64,000 nt of DNA from the NCBI RefSeq assembly GCF_008693385.1, contig NZ_CP044065.1:1302001-1366000 (forward strand). Direction: 5' to 3'. Source of the DNA: Cupriavidus pauculus (GTDB lineage: Bacteria; Pseudomonadota; Gammaproteobacteria; Burkholderiales; Burkholderiaceae). Numbering within the stretch: position 1 is the first letter of the stretch; each line of letters starts with the position of its first letter. Position numbers and translations under genes: made by a program. The notes beneath the pieces are model-generated. The model ran no database searches. It had not been told where the DNA came from and saw nothing but the letters and a program-made list of their open reading frames with translations. Shown in pieces: positions 36,955 to 44,895 of this stretch.

Positions 36955-37209
36955 AATTTCCGCTGCCTGTAAAGTTGCGACAATTCAATCGCATTTAGAG
37001 GGCTCGCGCACCCGAGTACGCGGGCCAATGGCTTCTAGATCTTTGCCATTCGCGTTGAGCCCTGCATGGTGCGTCATGTCATTTTCCTTCCCCGCCACGC
37101 GCCGTCACCCCGAGGCACAAGCGCTCTCGAGTTTCGGCGTCAGTCGCGGCAAGGCTACGAAGCCAACCCACGCGGCGTTACCGGTTATCAGAACTATCCC
37201 GGCGGCGTA
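36955..37209. other. Intergenic region, no gene seen
   Basis: 255 bases between two minus-strand genes. It would hold the promoter of the HEPN gene. No repeat or hairpin stands out. Confidence 0.3.
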
Positions 37210-38547
37210 TTAATCCGCGTCGACGCCCGTACCATTCGCTGCATTGATGGGCGTACCTGTTGCTGCACTGGCTGGTGCCTTCGGCTTGGACCGGGTCGTC
37301 GCCGCAGCGATGCCCTGTTTTGCCAAGTCCTTCACCTGGTCGGCAAAGTCGGGCACCACGCGCATCGCCTGTTTGACGACGTCCGACGACACGAACTCGT
37401 GCCAGGGGCTGCCGTGCGTTTCAGTCTCCACCAGTCGCAACGGCAGCTCGTCCAAGCGTGTCAGGGCCGAAGCCAGCACGCGGCTTTCCATGTCTTTGTC
37501 GAAGCGCGCCGCTTCCCGGCGGAAGCCCTCGTAGGCGCGCGAGATCGATGCCTTGAAGGCGTAGTCCTCGGAAAGCCGGAAGCGCTGCCCAACCTGCTTG
37601 GTGGCGAGCCACGAAAACCAGACGGGCGCCCCGACCGACAGCAGCGACAAAGCGAGATTGAGCACCAGGACAGAGGTCGGGGCATTGGGCTGGCGGAACA
37701 GCTCTGAGAGCGAGTGGAGTTGCTGAGAGCCGAAGAAGCTGCCCAGCGAGAGGGCGGCAATGAGACCGCCTACCCAGAGCCACATTGACTTCGAGAGGGA
37801 CTCGGAGCGCTCCGTGAAGGCGGCGGCGAGGCCCACGCTGGTGGAGGCCGAATACGCTGTCTCACAGCGCTCGAGGACTTCGCCGGCCTCTTTCTGTTTC
37901 TGGCGCAAATCCGCTTCGAGCGCGCTCGCCTCCTTGCGCGTGTCCGCAATACGGGTGCCTTCCTCGGCGGACGCCTTCAGGATGGCTGCGAGCTCCTGCC
38001 GCGCCTCGGCGAGCGACTCGAGGTCCGTCGGGAGCTGGTCGGCAGCGCTGTAAGCCTTCTCGATGCGCTCGACCATGCCCGATAGGGTGGCAGTTCGTGG
38101 CTCGACGTTTGCCAGCCGCGCTTCGAGACCGCGGATCTTGGTGGCGAGCCGCCTTAATTGGACGGCGGCTTCGGCTGCCTTGGCGACCGCGTCGTCGGCT
38201 AGGACCGGGGCGAGCGCTTTGCGCAAGCCTTCGAGCGTGAACAGGTAGGCGGTGACGGCCTGGTTGGCATTGCTCCACATATTGGGAATGGTGCTCGTGT
38301 GCAGATGCGTCAATCGCCGCACATAGTCCTTGATGCGGGATTCGGCGCTGCCGAGGTCGTCGCCTCCGCGTTCATCGATAAGGTCGATGATTGATTGCGC
38401 TTCCTCGACCAGCTCGGTGCGGGTGAGGCCTGGGAAGCTCCAGTTGTTGTGAACTGTCCCCAATGGTTCGTCGCTGCCCAGATGGGCCTGCAGTTGGGCA
38501 GTGACCTTGCGGAGTTCCTCTTGAATCTGGACCAGTACAGGATGCAT
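37210..38547 (-). CDS. Hypothetical membrane protein with long coiled coil
   Basis: 445 residues from ATG 38547, with GAGGG 4 bases before it. The family is not recognised. An N-terminal helical region (1-100) is followed by heptad-like, Lys/Glu/Ala/Leu-rich coiled coil (about 120-235). Two hydrophobic segments lie at about 255-273 and 291-313 and would anchor it in the inner membrane with both ends on the same side. The C-terminal 120 residues are charged and end in an Ala/Thr/Asn-rich tail. The layout resembles membrane effectors of defence systems or envelope-stress proteins, but there is no direct evidence of function. It is separated from the upstream GhoS-like gene by a strong hairpin. 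Confidence 0.6.
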   Translation of the reverse strand: MHPVLVQIQEELRKVTAQLQAHLGSDEPLGTVHNNWSFPGLTRTELVEEAQSIIDLIDERGGDDLGSAESRIKDYVRRLTHLHTSTIPNMWSNANQAVTAYLFTLEGLRKALAPVLADDAVAKAAEAAVQLRRLATKIRGLEARLANVEPRTATLSGMVERIEKAYSAADQLPTDLESLAEARQELAAILKASAEEGTRIADTRKEASALEADLRQKQKEAGEVLERCETAYSASTSVGLAAAFTERSESLSKSMWLWVGGLIAALSLGSFFGSQQLHSLSELFRQPNAPTSVLVLNLALSLLSVGAPVWFSWLATKQVGQRFRLSEDYAFKASISRAYEGFRREAARFDKDMESRVLASALTRLDELPLRLVETETHGSPWHEFVSSDVVKQAMRVVPDFADQVKDLAKQGIAAATTRSKPKAPASAATGTPINAANGTGVDAD

Positions 38548-38718
38548 GCAACCCTCGTTCTCGTTCTTAGTGCCACGGATGGTCTCATCGGGCAGCACGC
38601 CCCGCCTACCCCAAGGGTGATGGGTATGCCGTCATTGGCCGGGCCCACGGCCGGAAGTCTGCCTTCGACGCGACGATCGCTTCGACGATGGCTATCCGTG
38701 GTTGTGTCCGGATGAAAG

Positions 38719-38750
38719 ACAGACCTGCCGGGGAGGGCCGGCAGGTCTGT
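38719..38750 (-). terminator. Strong intrinsic terminator-like hairpin after the GhoS-like gene
   Basis: A 13-bp perfect stem, arms 38719-38731 and 38738-38750 (core AGACCTGCCGG/CCGGCAGGTCT), with a 6-base loop. It begins 7 bases after the stop of the gene at 38758. On the minus strand it is followed by CTTTC, a weak T-rich tail. It should separate the GhoS-like gene from the coiled-coil gene. Confidence 0.7.
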
Positions 38751-38757
38751 TATGTCA

Positions 38758-39048
38758 TTACTTGGCGACAGGCAATCCCGACCAGGCGGCCAGGTTGTAA
38801 TCGCAGACAAAAACCTGCGGAGTACCGCGCATCGGCGCGGCCTGTTTGGCCTGGTTCGCTACCAGTTGCTGAACCGCCGCCACCGCCTCGAAGCGTTCAC
38901 CGACGTACGTAGCGTCCGGCAGGGAGTAGCGCACGCCGTTAGCGGCACGGATGACCCGGACAAAGCCGATGGCATGCATCCGCTGATGCAATGCCTCGTA
39001 TTCGAGGTAGGTCCCATTGTGAATAGTGATACGGGCTAGGTATTGCAT
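38758..39048 (-). CDS. Small protein of DUF2622/GhoS-like type
   Basis: 96 residues. YLARITIHNGTYLEYEALHQ, IGFVRVIRAANGVRYSLPDA and YVGERFEAVAAVQQLV follow the pattern of DUF2622, the family that includes GhoS, the Cas2-fold RNase antitoxin of type V toxin-antitoxin systems. Identity to E. coli GhoS itself is low, so RNase activity is not assured. AAAGG lies 9 bases before ATG 39048. A GhoT-size membrane toxin is not seen; the next gene downstream on the same strand encodes a much larger two-helix membrane protein. Confidence 0.5.
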   Translation of the reverse strand: MQYLARITIHNGTYLEYEALHQRMHAIGFVRVIRAANGVRYSLPDATYVGERFEAVAAVQQLVANQAKQAAPMRGTPQVFVCDYNLAAWSGLPVAK

Positions 39049-39245
39049 GACTTAAACCTTTCGCCGCAGGGGCGGCTCAATTTGTTAAGTACCGACTAGG
39101 AAGCGCCTTGGCTTCTCATGCGGCAGCGCATAAAATCGAGCCTCGAGACGCGCGCGGCCACCTTGGTTGCGTCCTGCGTTGTGCGCAGGGTTCTCGCGAA
39201 CGAAGGCGGACGCACTGCGTGCGCGTCGTTCGAGGCAGTGCCTGG

Positions 39246-39295
39246 AAGACCCCAATCGCGTCCATCTCGCCAAAGTGAAGCGCGTTTGGGGTCTT
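39246..39295 (+). terminator. Terminator-like hairpin with T-tract on the plus strand
   Basis: AAGACCCCAATCGCG (39246-39260) pairs with CGCGTTTGGGGTCTT (39281-39295) with one mismatch across a 20-base loop. TACTTTTTC follows directly. This fits an intrinsic terminator of a plus-strand transcript, yet no plus-strand gene precedes it, so a small RNA is one possibility. Confidence 0.45.
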
Positions 39296-39304
39296 TACTT
39301 TTTC

Positions 39305-39335
39305 GGCCCTCGGTATGGCACGGTTACCGAGGGCC
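39305..39335. repeat. Perfect 11-bp inverted repeat
   Basis: GGCCCTCGGTA (39305-39315) and TACCGAGGGCC (39325-39335) flank a 9-base loop. It lies 10 bases after the preceding hairpin. There is no T-run on either side in the right orientation, so it is more likely a protein-binding site or a structured RNA element than a terminator. Confidence 0.5.
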
Positions 39336-40179
39336 ATCAGCTCTGATCTGCATGGCACCACCACAACATCTTGTGGTCGTCGTTTAAATCAGATCTAAGT
39401 TTAGTGAAACATCGGTGTTTTACCAGTCGTGACAAGCGTGTTTCCAAGCCCAGAAAACCCAAGCTTCAATTTTTGCCGTTTTTTGCCAATTTCTGCCTGT
39501 TTTCGCACGTATTGATTTTTTTCTATCGCGCATTTTTTTCAATAGATGCACAAAAAACGGGCTTTAACTGCACTTTCGACTGAGACTCACCGCCCTGTTG
39601 TTGCGAGATTACCGCCGCTCTATTGGTGCGGTCGGCTCGTGAATACGCGCTTGAGCGTCAGCCCCACTCACACGCGCGCCGCGTTGTACGGGTAGGGTGA
39701 GTCCGATAAACCTCTAGGCGGATGACTTACCGTAGAGGAGTTGGTTGACTTCGGCGACATGTGCCTGGTCACGAGGCCGAAAAAGAGCATCCATCGACCG
39801 AGGCGTTCGGCGGCTGGGCCGCCCCTCGCGGGCCAGTGGAACGTTGCGACCCAAGCAGTCATCTGCTGCTGCAGCCTGTATCCGGTCATAGGCAGCGGGA
39901 AGCCCCCCTCGCCGGCGGGTCACATCAGGAACGCGAAGTTCCTTACGTATTCGTCCTGAGTGTGATCAACGAGATTGAAGACCGGATCCGGCCGCTGTCC
40001 GCAGCGCGAGAGCGAATTTGATTAGCCGGTGTTCCTCACCGGACTGAGGCTCGACGAGCGTTTTCATGGCCAATCTTCGCGAGTCTCGTGTCATGTCGTA
40101 ATGCATGCTAGAGGCTGCACTGATAGGCAAATAAGGCCGGTAGTGCAGGGTATCGCGTGCATTGTGCCGATCACCGGCA

Positions 40180-40695
40180 TCAAAGCATATTCATACGCAA
40201 CTGCATCCGTACCGCCCCAAGCCAATCCTCGCTGAAGTGATGCTCCAACTTTTCCAACTGCTTGCGTCCAACACCGGCGCCTCTGCCAAGCTCCTGTAGA
40301 GACGTCACCCGATCCAGTAGTCGAAGCACATGCGCCGCACGAAGAGCAGCGCGGTCAGAGGTGGATATCACGGTGAGCACAGCCTCGGTTGGGTTGGCAT
40401 GGAGCCACGCCATCAGATGCAATTCGCCATCATCGAGAGCGGGTAGGTCATCTTGCTCGATTGCGAGCGTTGCCAACATGATGTCGGTGACATCATGGAC
40501 TCTAGCCATCCCGGCAACGAGATCTTCGCGCTGGATCGGGACGCGGCCAGGTTTCAATGGATCGCCAGCACAGCACTCGTCGACGCAGCACTGCACCGTC
40601 TCAACGTCGAAGGTTTGGCAAAGCGCCTTCCAACAGCTGATTCGGTGCGCTTCGATGATGACGCACGTATCCAACAGCACCCGTTGCTTCGTCAT
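40180..40695 (-). CDS. PIN-domain-like protein
   Basis: 171 residues. The N-terminus QRVLLDTCVIIEAHRISCWK carries the first acidic residue of PIN nucleases in the usual VLLDT context. DDGELHLMAWL offers the second acidic cluster and ISTSDRAALRAAHVL the third. These match the metal-binding acidic residues of PIN-domain ribonucleases, many of which are toxins. It starts 8 bases downstream of the XRE-ImmA gene on the same strand, implying a co-transcribed toxin/regulator-like pair. Confidence 0.65.
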   Translation of the reverse strand: MTKQRVLLDTCVIIEAHRISCWKALCQTFDVETVQCCVDECCAGDPLKPGRVPIQREDLVAGMARVHDVTDIMLATLAIEQDDLPALDDGELHLMAWLHANPTEAVLTVISTSDRAALRAAHVLRLLDRVTSLQELGRGAGVGRKQLEKLEHHFSEDWLGAVRMQLRMNML

Positions 40696-40703
40696 TTGAT
40701 CGC

Positions 40704-41846
40704 CTAGATCGCGAAGGGCACCGACTTTCCATAGTCCCGCATCAGTTCAGCAAGGTCTTCAAGCGTCATCGAGAGGGCCTTGGCGGCCTTTCGGGTCGAG
40801 ACGTGGCCGCGCGCGATGCCGTCGTGCAATAGCGTCACGAAGGACGCGGACAGCAGTTTCGGTGGCGTTGAAGCGCATCGCGGTGCGAGCGGTGGTTGCT
40901 CGCACAAGGCCTGACACGTGAGTTTGTCGATCATCTTCGCGTTGAATAGCCGGAAAGCCAGCGCATGCGTGGAGACCTGCAATTGCTTGGCAACCTCTGC
41001 GAGGTGTTGCGTGTTGGTGAAGCCTGCAGGATCGATGAGCTGAGACAGGGTCGCTGTCGGCATTAAGACCGCGGCGGCGAAGTTGTCGGCCAGCTGTTCG
41101 ATTCTCCGGCTTCGCTTGACCGGCTTTGCGTCGGTGTCTTCGCGGTGCTCAGGCGTCAGCGCATCCCAGGTGAGCGCGTGGAATAGCTCGTGTGCGACGT
41201 CGAAGTTGCGACGGACTCTGGACTCTCGTCTGTTGATGACGATGACGCCGAGATCGGGGAGGCGGCACATGGCGCCTGATATGGCGTGGGTGCCGTTGGT
41301 GCAGACGTCCGGGTCGATATGCAGGACCGCGATGTCGAGCCTGGTCTCGATGCGTTCAGCCAGGACTTCAGACGGAATCGGGCCGAGGTCGAGTTCCTGC
41401 GCCACGGCTTCGCCCCAACGCCAGGCGTCCTCGAACGCGGGGTTGGGGGGCATCCGCAGGAATTGCCCGAGCGCTTTCGATGGGCCATTCAGCGCGATAT
41501 TCAGGTGGCGGAACAGTCCGACGATCAGCCCGATCTTTGCTTCGTAGTCAGCGAGCGAGCTGTCGGTGACCGACTGCGAAACGCGCCACGAAAACTGTGC
41601 CTCGCCTTCGATGACGAACAGATCGATGAACCAGTCGAGTGGGCGCTCGAGGATCTGGCTGAGCTTGACGAGCTCGGCTGGCTGCACCTTCCGCTCGCCG
41701 GTTTCGATTGTCGACAGCGTCTGACGATCGGCGAAACCGAGGGCATCGGAGAGTTGGTGCTGGTTGAGGCCGCGTGTCTCGCGTGCTGCGCGGATGCGTG
41801 CGCCCATGGTGCGGGCGGGGGTGGCCTTGAAGTCGGGTGAGGTCAT
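40704..41846 (-). CDS. XRE regulator fused to ImmA/IrrE metallopeptidase domain
   Basis: 380 residues from ATG 41846 (an upstream in-frame TTG is less likely). Residues about 14-70 form a Cro/CI-type HTH (MGARIRAARETRGLNQHQLS, then DRQTLSTIETGERKVQ). Residues about 160-290 form an ImmA/IrrE domain with the zinc motif H219-E-L-F-H223 (VAHELFHAL). ImmA-type proteins cleave partner repressors in mobile elements and regulate toxin modules. The gene precedes the PIN gene by 8 bases. An 8-N10-8 dyad at 41859-41884, directly before the start, is a natural autoregulatory operator. Confidence 0.9.
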   Translation of the reverse strand: MTSPDFKATPARTMGARIRAARETRGLNQHQLSDALGFADRQTLSTIETGERKVQPAELVKLSQILERPLDWFIDLFVIEGEAQFSWRVSQSVTDSSLADYEAKIGLIVGLFRHLNIALNGPSKALGQFLRMPPNPAFEDAWRWGEAVAQELDLGPIPSEVLAERIETRLDIAVLHIDPDVCTNGTHAISGAMCRLPDLGVIVINRRESRVRRNFDVAHELFHALTWDALTPEHREDTDAKPVKRSRRIEQLADNFAAAVLMPTATLSQLIDPAGFTNTQHLAEVAKQLQVSTHALAFRLFNAKMIDKLTCQALCEQPPLAPRCASTPPKLLSASFVTLLHDGIARGHVSTRKAAKALSMTLEDLAELMRDYGKSVPFAI

Positions 41847-41858
41847 GGGCCAATCGTA

Positions 41859-41884
41859 ATCTTGCAAATCTTGAAATGCAAGAT
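41859..41884. promoter_or_regulatory. Operator-like dyad before XRE-ImmA gene
   Basis: ATCTTGCA (41859-41866) and TGCAAGAT (41877-41884) are perfect inverted repeats separated by 10 bases, starting 12 bases upstream of ATG 41846 on the minus strand. Spacing of about one and a half helical turns between half-site centres is usual for XRE dimers. Confidence 0.65.
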
Positions 41885-41940
41885 ATAGTGTGGTGGGTTA
41901 GCCACTTTTTCGACTCGCCATTTCCCTAATTCGGTCCTTA

Positions 41941-41950
41941 CCCCCCCCCC
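41941..41950. repeat. Homopolymeric tract of ten C
   Basis: A run of ten C bases (preceded by TTA and followed by AG) lies in the gap between the XRE-ImmA gene and the HipB-like gene. It is outside both coding frames as annotated. Long homopolymers are prone to slippage and also to sequencing error. Confidence 0.7.
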
Positions 41951-41985
41951 AGCTGGCGGGCCCGTGGCTTCTTTTCGGTAGCCGA

Positions 41986-42294
41986 CTACATCTCCTTTGG
42001 TTTGCGAGCGCGCTCCCTGACCTGACCGCGTTGGTTGAGCGCTGCGCCCGTGGGCAAGGCATCCGGAACGGCAGCGTCAAGGTTGCTGAGCATGTTGAGT
42101 GCGCGCATGACCTTGATGAGGGTCGAAACACGCACGTCTTTGCCGGCCTCGAGGTCGCCTATGGCGTTTCTTCCGAGGCCGGCGCGCTTCGCGAGTTCGT
42201 CGGTGGTGAGGTTGCGCTCGAGGCGCTTGACGCGTAACCGAGCGCCGATTTCTGCGGCAATCTCGTCACCGGTTGAGGAGTTGCGGATAGACAT
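41986..42294 (-). CDS. HipB-like XRE antitoxin/repressor without HipA partner
   Basis: 102 residues from ATG 42294. The HTH region is IGARLRVKRLERNLTTDELAKRAGLGRNAIGDLEAG, followed by KDVRVSTLIKVMRALNMLSNLD and a tail ending in RERARKPKEM. This is the pattern of XRE proteins usually followed by a HipA-type kinase. Here the downstream sequence holds only the poly-C tract and the XRE-ImmA operator region, so the toxin gene has been lost or was never present. Divergent from the Xre/ParS antitoxin gene. Confidence 0.75.
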   Translation of the reverse strand: MSIRNSSTGDEIAAEIGARLRVKRLERNLTTDELAKRAGLGRNAIGDLEAGKDVRVSTLIKVMRALNMLSNLDAAVPDALPTGAALNQRGQVRERARKPKEM

Positions 42295-42356
42295 TTGCGG
42301 CAGGTGAAGACGTTGATATTGCACTCAATAGGCAGCACTAACGACAGACGGATAGG

Positions 42357-42382
42357 ATAACGCATGGTATAGGGTGCGTTAT
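42357..42382. promoter_or_regulatory. Operator-like dyad between HipB-like and Xre/ParS genes
   Basis: ATAACGCA (42357-42364) and TGCGTTAT (42375-42382) are perfect inverted repeats with a 10-base spacer, the same geometry as the dyad at 41859-41884 but with different half-sites. It lies in the divergent promoter region and could serve either XRE protein. Confidence 0.6.
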
Positions 42383-42502
42383 GGTTCTACACCCGTCTTC
42401 GGGTGCGAGGATCGGCCCATAGGGCCGCAGGCAGCGCTCAAGCTAGCGAAGTTGCTAGCTTGGCAACTGGCCGCGAACATGGGCAAATTGCCGGAGCACG
42501 TC

Positions 42503-42958
42503 ATGCCAACAATCGCTTTCCATCCTTCGGGGGCACCTGCCCCATACGAGCGCTACCTCGATAGGTTGAGCGGCTATCTGGGCATCAAGGTACGCGGCGG
42601 CGCCGACCTTGCGACGCTGGCAAGCGAGAGGCTACCGGTGGAGATACTCGAGCGCCTGCTCGAGGCGGGGCTCTCATGGGATGAGGTGGCCTTCATCGTC
42701 CCGCGCCGCACGCTCAGTCATCGTCGGGAGAAGGGACAGCCGCTGACCATGGACGAGTCGGACAAGGCCATTCGGCTTGCCCGGATCCTGGCGCAGGCGG
42801 TGAACACCTTTGGAGACGTCGAGCGCGGTCTCAACTGGTTGCGGCGGCAGCAGCGGCGGCTCGGTGGGCTTACGCCATTGTCAGTCGCTGGGACGGAGCA
42901 GGGCGCTCGTCTCGTTGAAGAGCAGTTGGTGCAAATCGACGACGGGTACTTTGCCTGA
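42503..42958 (+). CDS. Xre/MbcA/ParS-type antitoxin of a RES-Xre system
   Basis: 151 residues from ATG 42503 (GGAG 7 bases upstream); ATG 42479 is possible. The N-terminal half has YLGIKVRGGADLATLASERL with LLEAGLSWDEVAFIVPRRTL as HTH-like region, and the C-terminal half has the ParS/DUF2384 toxin-binding domain (DKAIRLARILAQAVNTFGD, then a GLNWLRR-type motif). Such proteins neutralise RES toxins, which degrade NAD+. The following RES frame starts at its stop codon (TGATG), the usual operon layout. Confidence 0.85.
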   Translation: MPTIAFHPSGAPAPYERYLDRLSGYLGIKVRGGADLATLASERLPVEILERLLEAGLSWDEVAFIVPRRTLSHRREKGQPLTMDESDKAIRLARILAQAVNTFGDVERGLNWLRRQQRRLGGLTPLSVAGTEQGARLVEEQLVQIDDGYFA

Positions 42959-43203
42959 TGATCCTTTGGCGAGTTAGCAACTACGCGGATCAGCGCCGCG
43001 TCGCGACCGCGGCGGGAACGACCCCTCTCGATTCTCCACTCGCGTGCGGAATGTACGCATCCACCAATGCTCCGCCGTCAGCGCATAGACGTTTCGAGCG
43101 CTATCGCACAGAAACCCGTCTTTCGAAAGTCTATTCTTCGCCGCAGGCGGACACCCAGGATGAAGGGTTGGATGCTGCAGACATCTGGCGCCGGTGCTCA
43201 TAA
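42958..43203 (+). pseudogene. RES-domain toxin remnant
   Basis: The first 11 residues, MILWRVSNYAD, match the conserved N-terminus of RES toxins (NAD+-degrading). The following sequence loses the expected conserved Arg/Tyr/Glu blocks, and family-like pieces (GG, then YAST-like and LE-like stretches) appear in different frames, so at least two frameshifts are likely. The open frame ends at 81 residues, about half the normal 150. The adenylation gene begins 32 bases after its stop. The antitoxin would therefore be an orphan with only a regulatory role. Confidence 0.65.
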
Positions 43204-43235
43204 CGGTTACCCGGTCTCATGTTCCAGGATACGAG

Positions 43236-44816
43236 ATGTTGCATTCATACTTTTTTGATTCCGCCGCGCGCTACAGTGACAGTCCAGCGTTATGGGTAAA
43301 GGACCGTCTATACAGTTACGGCGAGATTGAAACCCGGGCACGTCGTATCTCTGCAGGTCTTACAGCAATTGCGCGGGACAAGGACATTGGACGTTGTCTG
43401 CTGTTTGGATATCGCAGTGTCGAAGCCTATGCCGGCGTGCTCGGAATTCTCGATGCGGGGATGGCCTATGTGCCTCTCAATCCGAAGATGCCGGCTTCAC
43501 GCAGGGCGACGATCATCGCGCAGTCCGGTGCGTCGTTGATGCTGGTTGATCGTGGTTGCGCCAGCGGGCTGGAGGATGTGCTGGCATTGCTTGACGAGCC
43601 CCCGCAAATTTTTCTGCTCGACGAGGACGCGCCCGGTTCGCACGTGCCTTCCGTCGCGTCCACCGTGTCTACGCTGCCTGTCGCGCCTTATGTGCGACCG
43701 CAAGGTGCCAAGGGCGACGTCGCTTACATACTCTTCACCTCGGGATCGACGGGGACGCCGAAGGGCGTGCCGATTACGCATTCGAACGCCGAGGCGTATA
43801 TGAACGGGCAATTGCAGCTGCAAGAGCGAACCAGCCATGCACGTCATATCCAGCTCTGTGAGTTGAGCTTCGATCCATCCGTGCATGACATGTTCGTATG
43901 TTGGGCGAATGGTGGCTGCCTGTACGTGCCAGAGACTGTCGATCCCGTGTATAACGCCGACTTTATTAGACGTCATGAAATCACGCATTGGAGTAGTGTC
44001 CCGTCCGTGGTCGGCTTTATGCAGCAAATGCGCAAGCTGACACCGGGTGCCTTCCCGAGTCTTCGGGTCTCGATGTTTGGCGGTGAGCAGTTGCCTCGCT
44101 CTCTGGCGTTGGCGTGGGCGCGTGCCGCACCGAATAGCAGGCTGTTCAATATGTACGGGCCGACGGAAGCGACCATCGCCTCGACTTGCTTTGAAGTCAG
44201 CGCGGAATTTCTCGACAATCCGCAGCACGCGGTCATCCCGCTCGGGGGAGCACTCCCGGGGGTAGAGTTGATGATCGTTGACCCGGACCTCCGACCTGTC
44301 GCCGCCGAGCAGACCGGTGAGTTGCTGATCGCGGGCCCACAGATTGCCGGTGGCTATTTGTCAGCGGACGGCCCATCTGGCAATGACAGGTTCGTCTCGA
44401 AGCGTTATCCGGGCCGTGATGCGCACCGCTGGTATCGGACCGGTGACATCGTGCGGACGACTGAAGCGCACGGGATTGTATTTCACGGGCGTGTGGATAC
44501 GCAGGTCAAGATTCGAGGTAACCGTGTCGAACTGGAGGAAGTCGAGCATATCGTCCACGCGCGCAGCGGTGCCGCGCTCTGCGCGGTGATTGCCTGGCCC
44601 CTCGATGAGGTGGGGCGGGCGGCTGGGCTCGTAGCCTTCGTGACAAATCCCCGAGTAGACACCGAGGCGGTCTTACATGCGTGTCGGCAGTGCTTGCCCG
44701 ACTATGCGGCGCCCCAGCGGATCGTGTCACTCGACGCAATGCCGCTTAACGCAAATGGAAAAATCGACAGGAAAGCGCTAGCCGAGCAGTGCGCGCGCAC
44801 CAAAATTCCTGCGTGA
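43236..44816 (+). CDS. Stand-alone amino-acid adenylation enzyme (AMP-binding)
   Basis: 526 residues from ATG 43236, with AGGA 7 bases upstream; an in-frame GTG at 43194 is weaker. The AMP-forming core motifs are in order: A3 YILFTSGSTGTPKG (about 164-177), A5 NMYGPTEATIA, A7 YRTGD, A8 GRVDTQVKIRGNRVELEEVE and A10 NGKIDRKAL with the catalytic Lys. The A4 block FDPSVHDMF has Asp at the position that binds the alpha-amine in amino-acid-activating domains, so an amino acid rather than a fatty acid is the likely substrate. No condensation or carrier domain is fused; a free carrier protein gene follows. Confidence 0.88.
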   Translation: MLHSYFFDSAARYSDSPALWVKDRLYSYGEIETRARRISAGLTAIARDKDIGRCLLFGYRSVEAYAGVLGILDAGMAYVPLNPKMPASRRATIIAQSGASLMLVDRGCASGLEDVLALLDEPPQIFLLDEDAPGSHVPSVASTVSTLPVAPYVRPQGAKGDVAYILFTSGSTGTPKGVPITHSNAEAYMNGQLQLQERTSHARHIQLCELSFDPSVHDMFVCWANGGCLYVPETVDPVYNADFIRRHEITHWSSVPSVVGFMQQMRKLTPGAFPSLRVSMFGGEQLPRSLALAWARAAPNSRLFNMYGPTEATIASTCFEVSAEFLDNPQHAVIPLGGALPGVELMIVDPDLRPVAAEQTGELLIAGPQIAGGYLSADGPSGNDRFVSKRYPGRDAHRWYRTGDIVRTTEAHGIVFHGRVDTQVKIRGNRVELEEVEHIVHARSGAALCAVIAWPLDEVGRAAGLVAFVTNPRVDTEAVLHACRQCLPDYAAPQRIVSLDAMPLNANGKIDRKALAEQCARTKIPA

Positions 44817-44895
44817 AGTTGACACCATCCCGAGCAGTACTAATCAGCCAACACTACGTGCGCGTGGATTGGCTATTCCAGATGGGAGGGAGTCA

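Larger units (their letters stand above)
39049..40179. other. 1.1-kb non-coding stretch with hairpins and an AT-rich core
   Basis: No gene is recognised on either strand. It contains three inverted repeats (39246-39295, 39305-39335 and a 7-bp stem at 39360-39377). Immediately after them comes a markedly A/T-rich segment (about 39380-39560) with several T-runs. The rest resembles decayed coding DNA. Such clustering could mark an element origin, an sRNA gene or a promoter region for the GhoS-like gene. Confidence 0.4.

Noticed and set aside
39371..39583. 70-codon plus-strand frame in the AT-rich block
   Set aside because: Phe/Leu/Lys-rich translation simply follows the T-runs; no start signal or similarity.
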